From: Lysinibacillus odysseyi
Lineage (GTDB): Bacteria; Bacillota; Bacilli; Bacillales_A; Planococcaceae
Direction: 5' to 3'
DNA: 64,000 nt
NCBI GenBank assembly: GCA_014595895.1
Contig: JABUKB010000003.1
Span: 124,001 to 188,000, forward strand
The translations under genes and the position numbers were made by a program. The notes beneath the pieces were generated by a model that saw nothing but the letters and a program-made list of their open reading frames with translations, did no database searches and was not told the DNA's origin. Shown here piece by piece: positions 45,523 through 53,719 of the stretch (positions are counted from its first letter, which is position 1; each line of letters opens with the position of its first letter).

Positions 45523-45936
45523 CTATGTATTTAGTTTTTGATAGATGTGCAACATTTGTTGTATTTCTTCATTCGTAAGTTTTTCAAATATTTTCTTCCT
45601 TAATATCTGCCCTACTTCACTGGCCTCTTTTAAAATCATTTCACCAGCATATGTAATTTCCAAATAAATGATTCGACGGTCATTTTCATCAGTGGAGCGG
45701 GTAACTAACTGCCTTTTTACTAACTTTTCCGTTAAATGTGTAACTGAAGGTGGTGTTAAGCCAAGCGCTTTTGCCATATCAGAAGGACGACTTTTGCCAT
45801 TTACCTTTAAATGACCAAGGATAAGAATATGTGATACTCCCAAGCCTTTATTGAAACTCTTATTCCACTGAATAATCAGATTGTTTGTCATTTTATCCAT
45901 ATTATGTAGAATTTCAAATATGGTTTCCTCCTGCAT
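45523..45936 (-). CDS. MarR-family transcriptional regulator
   Basis: A 137-residue winged-helix regulator. KSRPSDMAKALGLTPPSVTH is the recognition helix region and DENDRRIIYLEITYAG is the wing with the usual D-x-R-R. The start at 45936 (MQEETIFEIL) has a GGGGG ribosome site about eight bases upstream. It is divergent from the SDR/MFS genes, though more than 1.1 kb away, and may once have controlled them. Confidence 0.88.
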   Translation of the reverse strand: MQEETIFEILHNMDKMTNNLIIQWNKSFNKGLGVSHILILGHLKVNGKSRPSDMAKALGLTPPSVTHLTEKLVKRQLVTRSTDENDRRIIYLEITYAGEMILKEASEVGQILRKKIFEKLTNEEIQQMLHIYQKLNT

Positions 45937-46114
45937 GTGAAATTCCCCCCTCTCCAAATAGAATCCCCCAGATTAAATCAGGGAGATCAGTTTTTCCTTA
46001 CTATACCATATTATTAGGCTGGAAATCTGCCAGCAATAATAAGCACGGCCCCTATAATATAGAAAAAATCATCTGATGACAAGATTAATACTGCATAGTT
46101 GTCGCAGCCATTAA

Positions 46115-46214
46115 TAGCCTATGCTGTTACATTAGCACCCTCTCATTGGAATGAGTCAACTATTCCTCCTCTACCAGAAGCTCTGCTTGTTACAATTGAT
46201 ACTTTACCATTTAA
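46115..46214 (-). pseudogene. N-terminal remnant of a short-chain dehydrogenase
   Basis: Minus strand: LNGKVSIVTSRASGRGGI, close to the SDR opening L-x-G-K-V-x-I-V-T-G-x-x-x-G-I-G, then a stop and, in another frame, EGANVT. Mutated glycine motif, internal deletion and frameshift. Confidence 0.6.
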
Positions 46215-46745
46215 TTTACCTATCTATAAATAGACCCTTGGCGTGTACCACCGCCGAGCATAAAGGGTTGTCTATTAATGTAATTAGCATCATCGCTTAG
46301 TTAAAGATACAGCAGTTCTCCCAATGTAACCGTAAAAATTTACAAGGATAGGTCCTATAGGAAAAGAAGCCTTTTGATAAATGTCACAAATTCTTGCGTT
46401 ATTATTGCTTTTTTAGTCACAATTTAGTATTATTTAGTCGTTAATAATTAAGCATCTAATAATTTTAGGTATAAATAAATTTACAGCGTTATAGAATAAG
46501 ACCTGATTCAGAGCTTACCGACAAAAGTATTTTCATGTCCTCTACTAACATGACATAATAATCGCGCTTATATTCTGCAGTGATTTTGAGCTAATAATAT
46601 CTATTCAGATATTCTGCACAACTTAGGTAGCCTAGTCTTTGGTAGTATGCATTCTATAACAAAACATACGTGTAACATTTTTTATATCCTTTTATATTCT
46701 GGTGCAATTGAAAGGAAGGATACTGACAGGAAGATTAATAAAAAA

Positions 46746-46935
46746 GCTCACCTTATTAACGAAGTAATTCAGGAATTGGTTTTGCCACTGCGCATTTTAT
46801 AGCAAAGAAAGCGCAAAAGTTTTTCTAGCTGATTTTAATGTTGTGGTAAAACAAGCTGCCAAGTAAATACTCATAAATGGTGATGAGTCAGCAGGTTCTT
46901 TGTTGATACAGGATAATATAAACAAACTAATTATC
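46746..46935 (+). pseudogene. frameshifted remnant of a short-chain dehydrogenase
   Basis: Plus strand fragments in successive frames: SGIGFATAHFIAKKAQ, then FLADFNVVVKQAAK, then NGDESAGSLLIQDN. Together they follow the first 60 residues of an SDR (glycine motif, second beta strand, D-x-x-N). At least two frameshifts. Confidence 0.65.
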
Positions 46936-47092
46936 TTGAATTCAAGATATTTTTTTCAGGAATAAACGAAAGATAATAATCAACTTTTTTTACCTTCACA
47001 TTTATGTATTGATAAGCGGATTTTAGCAAAACCTAAAATGGTGAGCTATATAATTTGGAAAATGGAAAATAATAAAATTGGGGTGCATCTAT

Positions 47093-47842
47093 ATGAGACT
47101 AGAAGGAAAAGTAGCGATTATCACAGGGAGTGCTTCAGGGATTGGAAGAGGTATGGCTCTTGCCTTAGCAAAAGAAGGGGCACATGTTGCAATAGTAGAT
47201 ATCAACGAAGAAATGGGTCAAAAAACTTTAGCAGAAATTAACCAATACAATGAAGGCATGCTATTTATTACAGATATTTCAAAAAAAGAAAATGTAAAAC
47301 AAATCGTAAGTGATGTAGTTAATAAATTTGGCAAGTTAGATATTTTAATTAATAATGCACACGCTTCTAAGCAAGCACTATTTGCAGAAACAACACAAGA
47401 GCTTTTTGATTTATCGTTTGGAACTGGATTTTATCCAACTTTCTACTTTATGCAAGCAGCTTATCTTGAACTAAAGAAAACAAAAGGAAAAGTAATAAAC
47501 TTTGCTTCCGGTGCAGGACTTAACGGTCAACCAACACAAACTTCCTATGCAGCAGCGAAAGAAGCAATCAGAGCAATATCACGTGTTGCAGCCAATGAGT
47601 GGGGTCCTGAAGGAATTAATGTCAATATTATCGCCCCGATTGCACTAACTTCTGGTGTCGAACAGTGGAGTAAAAGTTCACCTGAATTATACGAAGCAAT
47701 GATAAATAATATTCCACTTAGAAGAATGGGCGATCCAGAAGGCGATATCGGAAGAGTAGCGGTTTTCTTATCAAGTAGCGACTCCGATTATATTACTGGA
47801 CAAACTATTATGGTTGACGGTGGTTCCACGAAATTACGATAA
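47093..47842 (+). CDS. short-chain dehydrogenase/reductase 1
   Basis: A 249-residue classical SDR: cofactor motif ITGSASGIGRG, acidic VDIN (NAD preference), NNAHAS, catalytic Ser in FASGAG and YAAAK. It should interconvert an alcohol and a ketone or aldehyde. The start at 47093 (MRLEGKVAI) fits the family; GGGGTG is a weak ribosome site. First intact gene of a block with two more SDRs and two MFS transporters. Confidence 0.9.
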   Translation: MRLEGKVAIITGSASGIGRGMALALAKEGAHVAIVDINEEMGQKTLAEINQYNEGMLFITDISKKENVKQIVSDVVNKFGKLDILINNAHASKQALFAETTQELFDLSFGTGFYPTFYFMQAAYLELKKTKGKVINFASGAGLNGQPTQTSYAAAKEAIRAISRVAANEWGPEGINVNIIAPIALTSGVEQWSKSSPELYEAMINNIPLRRMGDPEGDIGRVAVFLSSSDSDYITGQTIMVDGGSTKLR

Positions 47843-47882
47843 AAGGAATTAACCAATACGTATATATATATGTTAGTTGAAT

Positions 47883-47911
47883 GAATAGGTGGGATTTGTT
47901 CCTACCTATTC
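47883..47911 (+). terminator. terminator after SDR 1
   Basis: GAATAGGT pairs with ACCTATTC within the intergenic gap; T-rich sequence follows. Confidence 0.55.
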
Positions 47912-47980
47912 TAAACATGTTTTAATTAATATGTTTTTTATTATTTCCCCCCCAAAAAAACGATAAAAAGGATGATATGA

Positions 47981-48775
47981 ATGGATAGAGTAAAAGGGAA
48001 AGTCGCACTAGTAACAGGTGGCGCTTCGGGCATTGGTCTTTCATCAGCGCGACTTTTAGCAAAAGAAGGAGCAAAAGTAGTTATAGCAGATTACAGTATC
48101 GATGGGGCAAAAGAAGCAGCAAATGATATTAAAGCAAATGGCGGAGAAGCAGTGGGTATTTTCCTGGATGCAGGAAAAGAAGAATCCATTAAAGAAGCTG
48201 TTGAATTTACAATTAAACATTATGGGAAAATAACAGTTTTATTTAATAACGTTGGTTCAACAAATTTAAAGAAAGACATAGATGTTGTGAATACCGATCT
48301 TGAGGAATGGGATCGATTAATGAATTTAAATTTAAAAAGTGTATTACTTGGAAGTCGATTTGCAATTCCTAATATGATTGAAAATGGCGGAGGTTCAATT
48401 ATCAATACAGCTTCAATGGCTGCATTCGCAGGGGACTCAATCCGTGCTGCTTATGGAGCTTCAAAAGCGGGTGTAGTTAATTTAACTAAGTATATTGCAA
48501 CACAATATGGAAAACAAAATATTCGTTGTAATGCTGTTGCACCTGGTCTAATTTTAACGCCTGCAGCAAAAAACAATATGTCACAAGCATTATTAGATGT
48601 TTTTGGAAAATACAATCAACTACCTTATCACGGAGAGCCAGATGATATTGGTAACACGGTATTATTTTTAGCTTCAGATGAGTCGAAGTTTATAACAGGA
48701 CAAACTATTCAAGTAGAAGGCGGACATTATTTAAGCAACCCGACTATCCCAGATTTTAAAGACATGATGAAATAA
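47981..48775 (+). CDS. short-chain dehydrogenase/reductase 2
   Basis: A 264-residue classical SDR: VTGGASGIGLSSA, VIADYS (NAD-type acidic residue), NNVGSTN, catalytic Ser in NTASMAAFAG and YGASK, and the C-terminal GQTIQVEGGHYL. Followed 39 bases later by an MFS transporter gene, likely the same transcript. The substrate is unknown; the context suggests uptake and oxidation of a small hydroxylated or carboxylic compound. Confidence 0.9.
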   Translation: MDRVKGKVALVTGGASGIGLSSARLLAKEGAKVVIADYSIDGAKEAANDIKANGGEAVGIFLDAGKEESIKEAVEFTIKHYGKITVLFNNVGSTNLKKDIDVVNTDLEEWDRLMNLNLKSVLLGSRFAIPNMIENGGGSIINTASMAAFAGDSIRAAYGASKAGVVNLTKYIATQYGKQNIRCNAVAPGLILTPAAKNNMSQALLDVFGKYNQLPYHGEPDDIGNTVLFLASDESKFITGQTIQVEGGHYLSNPTIPDFKDMMK

Positions 48776-48814
48776 TGGTACATTTTTGCTTTTTTATAAA
48801 TGTGAGGGTTAATA

Positions 48815-50071
48815 ATGATTGGTAAAATTCATAACGCCTGGTGGGTACTGATGGGTCTTTGTCTTCTTTTAGGGATCGGAAAAGGGACATTAAACTCTTC
48901 CGCCGGTCTTTTCCTACCATTCATTTCAAAAGAACTTGATATTGGAATGGGAGATTTAACTTTATATTTTAGTGTATCTGCAATTATCACTATGTTGTAT
49001 TTGCCTTTTGGCGGAAAATTGATAGCAAAATACAATATCCGTTTAATTTTAATCATTTCTATAATTTGTGAAGCGGGGGCTTATATTGCATTTAGTTTTA
49101 TGAATTCTGTGTGGGGCTGGTATATATTCGCTGTCCCTTTGGCATTTGGTGGTGTGTTCATCACAGTCATTGCAGGCCCTGTTTTAATTAGTCAATGGTT
49201 TAAAAAAAGAAACGGACTGGCTCTTGGTATTCTAACTGCAACAGGCGGATTGTTTGGTTCAATCTCGCAACCAATTGTCGGAAATTTAATCGCAAACCAA
49301 GGTTGGAGATTTGCCTATTTGGCTATTGGGATTACAGCCATTGTAATAGCTGTTCCTATTATTCTCCTGCTTATAAAAAAAATGAACCCTAATAAAGGGC
49401 ATTATCCTTATGGTATGACCGAAAGTGAAAAGAAAAGCCAAAAATCTTTTGATACTAATCAAAATGAAGGCGTGCCATTCGTGGTTGCGAAAAGATCTTC
49501 TGCTTTTTATGCACTGATATTATTTTTATTTTTCCTGACTTCCATTTCAAGTTTTACCATGCACATTCCGACTTACCTAGTTGCTAGCGGATATGAACAA
49601 ACTTTCGCTGCTAACGCAATGGGGATTTATATGTTAGGCGTTGTTTTTGGTGCATTGGTTATTGGAATTGTAAATGACAAATTGGGATCTAAGAAAGCAA
49701 CAATACTTTCTATGATTTGTGGTTTAATTTCAGTTTCCTTGCTATTGTTCGCAAATTCTAGTTCTGTAGTCGTTTTTATTGCCCTTATCCTATTTGCATT
49801 TGTAACAAGTGGTATTGGCACTCTTGTACCTTCCCTTGCACTTAGCTTATTTGGAAATAAAGAATATAGCCAAATTTATTCAACGGCTTCTTTAGGTTTA
49901 GCAATCGCTGCTATCGTCGCACTTCCAGCTTACGGTTATATATTCCAATTTACAGGAAGTTACTCAGGAGGATTATATGCAATATTAGTAATGCTTTTTA
50001 TTAATATACTTGCTGTAATTTTCGCCTATAAAGGCAAAACAAAATTAAAAAAATCAGGATTGTGGGAGTAA
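48815..50071 (+). CDS. MFS transporter, oxalate:formate-antiporter-like, copy 1
   Basis: A 418-residue, twelve-helix major facilitator. HNAWWVLMGLCLLLGIGKGT and SQWFKKRNGLALGILTATGG are typical of the OFA/monocarboxylate branch. It is closely related along its length to the next gene (shared SFMNSVWGWYIFA and AIVALPAYGYIFQFTG), so the pair is a tandem duplication. Probable organic-anion uptake or exchange feeding the SDR enzymes. Confidence 0.88.
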   Translation: MIGKIHNAWWVLMGLCLLLGIGKGTLNSSAGLFLPFISKELDIGMGDLTLYFSVSAIITMLYLPFGGKLIAKYNIRLILIISIICEAGAYIAFSFMNSVWGWYIFAVPLAFGGVFITVIAGPVLISQWFKKRNGLALGILTATGGLFGSISQPIVGNLIANQGWRFAYLAIGITAIVIAVPIILLLIKKMNPNKGHYPYGMTESEKKSQKSFDTNQNEGVPFVVAKRSSAFYALILFLFFLTSISSFTMHIPTYLVASGYEQTFAANAMGIYMLGVVFGALVIGIVNDKLGSKKATILSMICGLISVSLLLFANSSSVVVFIALILFAFVTSGIGTLVPSLALSLFGNKEYSQIYSTASLGLAIAAIVALPAYGYIFQFTGSYSGGLYAILVMLFINILAVIFAYKGKTKLKKSGLWE

Positions 50072-50097
50072 AATTGAATCCCAGAAGGAGATAAAAA

Positions 50098-51363
50098 TTG
50101 GAAAAAAGTAAATCTAAAATCCATTATGCATGGTGGATTCTTGTTGGTCTATGTATTATCATCGGAGTTTCGAAAGGAGCATTAAATAACTCTGCAAGTC
50201 TTTTCTTAACCCCGATTTCGCAAGAACTTGGCATTGGTATGGGTAACTTAACTTTATATCTAAGTATATCTGCAGTTGTAACATTAATATTTCTGCCATT
50301 CGCTGGTAAGCTAGTAGCGAAATATGACATTCGTATGTTAATAATTATTTCCATTATCCTACAGGCCGGGGCTTTTATTGCGTTTAGTTTTATGAATTCT
50401 GTATGGGGTTGGTATATTTTCGCAATACCACTTGCAGTTGGTGGAACGTTCCTTACTGTAATTTTAGGTCCAGTTTTAATTAATCAATGGTTTAAAAAGC
50501 GCAGTGGTTTAGCTCTTGGTATTTTAGCTGCTACTGGCGGAATTTTCGGTGCGATTGTACAACCAGTTGTCGGAAGATTAATTGTTAGTAACGGTTGGAG
50601 ATTTTCATATGTAGCAATTGGAGTTGTAGGGATCGTTCTTGTTGTTCTTGCGACTATTGTGTTGATTAAAAAATTGTCAAAAGAAAAAGGATTATACCCT
50701 TATGGAATGGAAGAAGCGGAAAAAGGTGACCAAGTAACAAATGAGGCTTTTCAAGAAAAAGGCGTTACGATGGCGGTCGCGAAAACATCTTCTGCTTTTT
50801 ATGCCCTGTTGGTATTTTTCTTCTTGATAACTGCCATTGCGAGTTTCGTGATGCACATTCCAACTTATATAGTATCTAAAGGATTCACTCAGGAATTTGC
50901 AGGCAATGCAATGGGGATTTTTATGTTAGGTGTTGTATTTGCTTCTCTTATTATCGGCGTTTTAAACGATAAAATCGGAACAAAGAATACGACTATACTA
51001 TCCATGATTTTGGGAATGGTTTCTGTATTTATATTCTTATACGCAGCATCTAGTTCTGGTATGATTTTTGCAGCTCTCATTCTATTTGCATTCGTTACAA
51101 GTGGAATTGGCATCATCGCACCATCTCTTACTTCAAGTTTATTCGGAAACAGAGAATACAGCCAAATATACTCATCTGCTTCATTAGGATTAGCTATAGC
51201 TTCGATTGTCGCACTTCCAGCGTACGGATATATTTTCCAGTTTACAGGAAATTATTCGGGAGGATTATATGCAATTTTAGTAATGCTCGCTATTAATATT
51301 GTTGCCGTTATTATTGCTTATAATGGGAAGAAAAAGTTAGAAAAAGCAGGTTTATGGAATTAA
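50098..51363 (+). CDS. MFS transporter, oxalate:formate-antiporter-like, copy 2
   Basis: A 421-residue major facilitator, tandem paralogue of the preceding gene, with the same NQWFKKRSGLALGILAATGG loop and QFTGNYSGGLYAILVML ending. The start codon is TTG at 50098, preceded by GAAGGAGAT at ideal spacing. It lies between transporter copy 1 and SDR 3 in one apparent operon. Why two such similar transporters are kept is unclear; different substrates or import and export are possible. Confidence 0.88.
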   Translation: MEKSKSKIHYAWWILVGLCIIIGVSKGALNNSASLFLTPISQELGIGMGNLTLYLSISAVVTLIFLPFAGKLVAKYDIRMLIIISIILQAGAFIAFSFMNSVWGWYIFAIPLAVGGTFLTVILGPVLINQWFKKRSGLALGILAATGGIFGAIVQPVVGRLIVSNGWRFSYVAIGVVGIVLVVLATIVLIKKLSKEKGLYPYGMEEAEKGDQVTNEAFQEKGVTMAVAKTSSAFYALLVFFFLITAIASFVMHIPTYIVSKGFTQEFAGNAMGIFMLGVVFASLIIGVLNDKIGTKNTTILSMILGMVSVFIFLYAASSSGMIFAALILFAFVTSGIGIIAPSLTSSLFGNREYSQIYSSASLGLAIASIVALPAYGYIFQFTGNYSGGLYAILVMLAINIVAVIIAYNGKKKLEKAGLWN

Positions 51364-51386
51364 ATTAAATTAAGGAGGATTTTTCA

Positions 51387-52121
51387 ATGAAGAGATTAGA
51401 TGGGAAAGTAGCAATTATTACAGGAGCAGCACAAGGTATGGGTGCGGCACACGCAAAATTATTTATAGAGCACGGCGCAAAGGTTATTTTAACAGATTTA
51501 AATGATGAAAAAGGCAAAGCATTCGCAGCTGAATTAGGTGAAAATGCCCTTTTCGTTAAACAAAACGTAGCATCTGAAGAAGATTGGGCTACAGTTATTG
51601 GGAAAGCAGAAGAAACTTTCGGTCCAGTAAACGTATTAGTAAACAACGCCGGGATTACTATGGCGAAAAATATGCTTGATATTACGGTAGAAGAATACCG
51701 TCGCATCGTAGACATTAACCAACTATCTGTATTCTTAGGTATGAAAACTGTAGCCGCTTCAATGATGAAAGCAGGCGGCGGTTCAATCGTGAACATTTCT
51801 TCAATGAACGGCTTAGTTGCTGGTGCTGTAGGTTACACAGATACAAAATTCGCCGTACGTGGGATGACAAAAGCAGCTGCAATCAACCTAGCACCAATGG
51901 GTATTCGCGTAAATTCTGTACATCCAGGCGTTATCGCAACACCAATGGTTGTACAAGAAGATACAAAAGCGTCTGTAGAAGCATTTTCTAAACACATTCC
52001 ATTAAAACGCGTAGCACAACCAGAAGAAGTTTCAAACATGATATTATTCTTAGCTTCTGATGAGTCTAGCTACTCAACAGGTTCAGAATTTGTTATCGAT
52101 GGCGGAATGACTGCTCAGTAA
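51387..52121 (+). CDS. short-chain dehydrogenase/reductase 3
   Basis: A 244-residue classical SDR: ITGAAQGMGAAHA, LTDLND, NNAGITMAKN, catalytic Ser in NISSMNGLVAG and YTDTK. AAGGAGG ribosome site. Codon use (GTA, GCA, CGC rich, fewer rare codons) looks closer to highly expressed genes than SDR 1 and 2, which hints at a different origin. Last gene of the SDR/MFS block. Confidence 0.9.
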   Translation: MKRLDGKVAIITGAAQGMGAAHAKLFIEHGAKVILTDLNDEKGKAFAAELGENALFVKQNVASEEDWATVIGKAEETFGPVNVLVNNAGITMAKNMLDITVEEYRRIVDINQLSVFLGMKTVAASMMKAGGGSIVNISSMNGLVAGAVGYTDTKFAVRGMTKAAAINLAPMGIRVNSVHPGVIATPMVVQEDTKASVEAFSKHIPLKRVAQPEEVSNMILFLASDESSYSTGSEFVIDGGMTAQ

Positions 52122-52138
52122 TTCACGTGATTTATAAA

Positions 52139-52191
52139 GAGGATGGGACAAAACCCCAAAATATCATTTTTCTCGCCGAGAAAAATGGTAT
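52139..52191 (+). terminator. GAGGATGGGACAAAACC motif followed by terminator
   Basis: The motif (52139-52155) is followed by a hairpin, ATATCATTTTTCTCG with CGAGAAAAATGGTAT, and TTTTTTT. It ends the SDR/MFS transcript. A 66-residue open frame across it is judged spurious. Confidence 0.65.
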
Positions 52192-52311
52192 TTTTTTTGC
52201 TGAACGTAAAAAAGGATTTATTTCAACTATACATGAAAATTTTACGATGAATTTAAATCCTCCAGAAGCAGAAGCAAAAGAAAAATTACAAACGCTTATG
52301 GAGAAACTAGC

Positions 52312-52347
52312 AAACGAAGGAAACTAATTTTAGGTTTCTTCGTTTTT
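52312..52347 (+). terminator. terminator left of att copy 12
   Basis: AAACGAAGGAAAC pairs with GTTTCTTCGTTT, followed by TTTAT; the att-like core starts about 17 bases later. Confidence 0.7.
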
Positions 52348-52356
52348 ATGAACCCC

Positions 52357-52396
52357 ACTTACTTATGATACGGTTCACCGTAATGTATCTAAATGA
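52357..52396 (+). repeat. att-like repeat copy 12, same 20-mer as the rlmH end
   Basis: ACTTACTTATGATACGGTTC is identical to 53721-53740. Then ACCGTAATGTATC and an outer stem: AACCCC/CTTA on the left with TAAATGAGGTT on the right. It overlaps the stop of the STAS/ATPase gene, so that gene is delimited by this copy. Confidence 0.85.
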
Positions 52397-53411
52397 GGTT
52401 TTTACTTTTTACTGTCTTAGAAGCCGTTGATGCCATTTGTTCAAATCCTTTTTCTTTAGCTTCTCTTTCAGCTTCAGCTAATACACTTTCAAATTTTACA
52501 TCTTTTAACTTGTTCAAGTTTATCCTCATTCTAACTACTGTTCCATTAATATCACAGTCATCTAAGATTTCTTCATCAGTAGTAGCAGTTAGAGATTTTT
52601 TACCAGAGGCAATACTAAATAATCCTTCACTTAATTGAATAATCCTTTTAACTAATGCTAATCCATATCCCGAATTTTTGTAATCATCAGGTGCATATGA
52701 ATGGTTAGATAAAGCTGATAAACCTGGAGTTAGTGCCTTTCTAATAGCTTCTTCATCCGTATTTGTACCGTTCCATTTCTCTTCAACATCAAACGGAATT
52801 GTTCTTTGCAGTCCTACACCTACATCTGCAATTACAATTTCTACACAATTACTATATCTATAAGATTGCAAAGCATAGTAATAATGAGGAGTTCCAGAAT
52901 GATCAAATATATTTCTTATCATCTCTCTAACTACATATATAAACAATTCTTTTACTTCTTCTGATAAATCTAAGTTTAATAAGTCTAACGCTTTAATTAC
53001 GATTTTCTCTGAAATATCTTCATAATATTGTTCTATCGTTGTATCATAGGCACCTAGTTTTCTGTAAATTTCCGTTAATGTAACTTTTGTTGGAGCTATA
53101 TATGTTGAACCCGAAGTATATGAAGGAGCATCTGAAAGACCAATTTGTTGGAAAATACCCATAGTTTCACCATAAGAAATTGCAGATTTTTTTCTAAATT
53201 CATCTATTGGCTCAATTTCATAGGGGATATTTTCTTCTTTTATTTTATCCATTGTACTTAAAAATAAAATTGCTCCTGCAGGTTCAATAAACTCTAAATG
53301 TTTAAATGTTATTTTTAAGCCGTCATCCGAATTTATATAGTAATTATTTGAATTCAAATGATCGGTCATTTTAAGCATATTTTCATACTTCATTTCTTTA
53401 ACAACTATCAT
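52389..53411 (-). CDS. STAS-like plus GHKL ATPase-domain protein
   Basis: A 340-residue soluble protein. Residues about 20-70 (FKHLEFIEPAGAILFLSTMD) resemble a STAS-like strand-helix unit; residues about 165-320 form a GHKL/HATPase_c domain with an N-box (VVREMIRNIFDHSG), G1 (IADVGVGLQ) and G2 (GYGLALVKRI). There is no phospho-acceptor histidine domain, so it is not a normal sensor kinase; anti-sigma-like or defence-related ATPases have this look. The start at 53411 is chosen because GGAG lies upstream and the longer frame would run through the divergent promoter. It shares a mini-segment bounded by att-like copies with the YjzC-like gene. Confidence 0.72.
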   Translation of the reverse strand: MIVVKEMKYENMLKMTDHLNSNNYYINSDDGLKITFKHLEFIEPAGAILFLSTMDKIKEENIPYEIEPIDEFRKKSAISYGETMGIFQQIGLSDAPSYTSGSTYIAPTKVTLTEIYRKLGAYDTTIEQYYEDISEKIVIKALDLLNLDLSEEVKELFIYVVREMIRNIFDHSGTPHYYYALQSYRYSNCVEIVIADVGVGLQRTIPFDVEEKWNGTNTDEEAIRKALTPGLSALSNHSYAPDDYKNSGYGLALVKRIIQLSEGLFSIASGKKSLTATTDEEILDDCDINGTVVRMRINLNKLKDVKFESVLAEAEREAKEKGFEQMASTASKTVKSKNLI

Positions 53412-53443
53412 TAAATCAACTCCATTTATAAATTTCCATAATT

Positions 53444-53470
53444 CTATTATACCAGTAAATGGTATAATAG
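53444..53470. promoter_or_regulatory. perfect inverted repeat carrying back-to-back extended -10 promoters
   Basis: CTATTATACCA and TGGTATAATAG are exact reverse complements separated by GTAAA. Each arm is an extended -10 (TGGTATAAT) pointing outwards: leftwards for the STAS/ATPase gene, rightwards for the YjzC-like gene. A dimeric repressor or a shared RNA polymerase site could act here. Confidence 0.6.
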
Positions 53471-53491
53471 AGTGTGAGGAGGTGATAACTA

Positions 53492-53656
53492 ATGAGCGAT
53501 TTAAAAAAACCTGGTATGGACAATCAAAAACCTGGCAAATACATTGAAGTAGGACCAAGAGGTGGTAAATTAGATAATCCTAGAGAAGTAACAATAGATC
53601 AAGGTGATAGATTACCACCAACTCAAAAGGAAGGTCATAAATGGAAAAAGAAATAA
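53492..53656 (+). CDS. YjzC-like small protein
   Basis: A 54-residue basic protein: KPGKYIEVGPRGGK, then VTIDQGDRLPPTQKEGHKWK. The pattern KPG-x-Y-x-E-x-G ... G-D-x-x-P-P-T recalls the YjzC family of small Bacillus proteins and short zinc-ribbon-like proteins of mobile elements. AGGAGGTGA stands eight bases before the ATG and an extended -10 lies 24 bases upstream, so expression is well supported. Divergent from the STAS/ATPase gene, closed by the terminator at 53669. Function unknown. Confidence 0.75.
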   Translation: MSDLKKPGMDNQKPGKYIEVGPRGGKLDNPREVTIDQGDRLPPTQKEGHKWKKK

Positions 53657-53668
53657 AAAAAGTTAAAA

Positions 53669-53704
53669 CCATTTAGAACGCTATTAAATCAACATTCTAA
53701 ATGG
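53669..53704 (+). terminator. terminator between the YjzC-like gene and rlmH
   Basis: CCATTTAGAA pairs perfectly with TTCTAAATGG, followed by TCTTTTT. It ends 22 bases before the att core in rlmH; this hairpin-plus-core layout is repeated at other copies. Confidence 0.85.
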
Positions 53705-53719
53705 TCTTTTTAATTACCG

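Larger units (their letters stand above)
45937..47092. other. long decayed region upstream of the SDR genes
   Basis: About 1,150 bases without an intact gene. Two frame-broken SDR fragments (46115 minus, 46746 plus) show that it is gene wreckage; the rest is AT-rich and unassigned. Confidence 0.6.

Noticed and set aside
52127-52327. 66-residue open frame after SDR 3
   Set aside because: It runs through a terminator hairpin and a repeat motif, has no ribosome site and matches nothing recognised.
123-52396. Reading the att-like repeats simply as conserved-loop terminators
   Set aside because: Some copies do form hairpins, but all share one orientation irrespective of gene direction, several lie between divergent promoters, and the core equals the rlmH coding end. 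Kept only as the main alternative.
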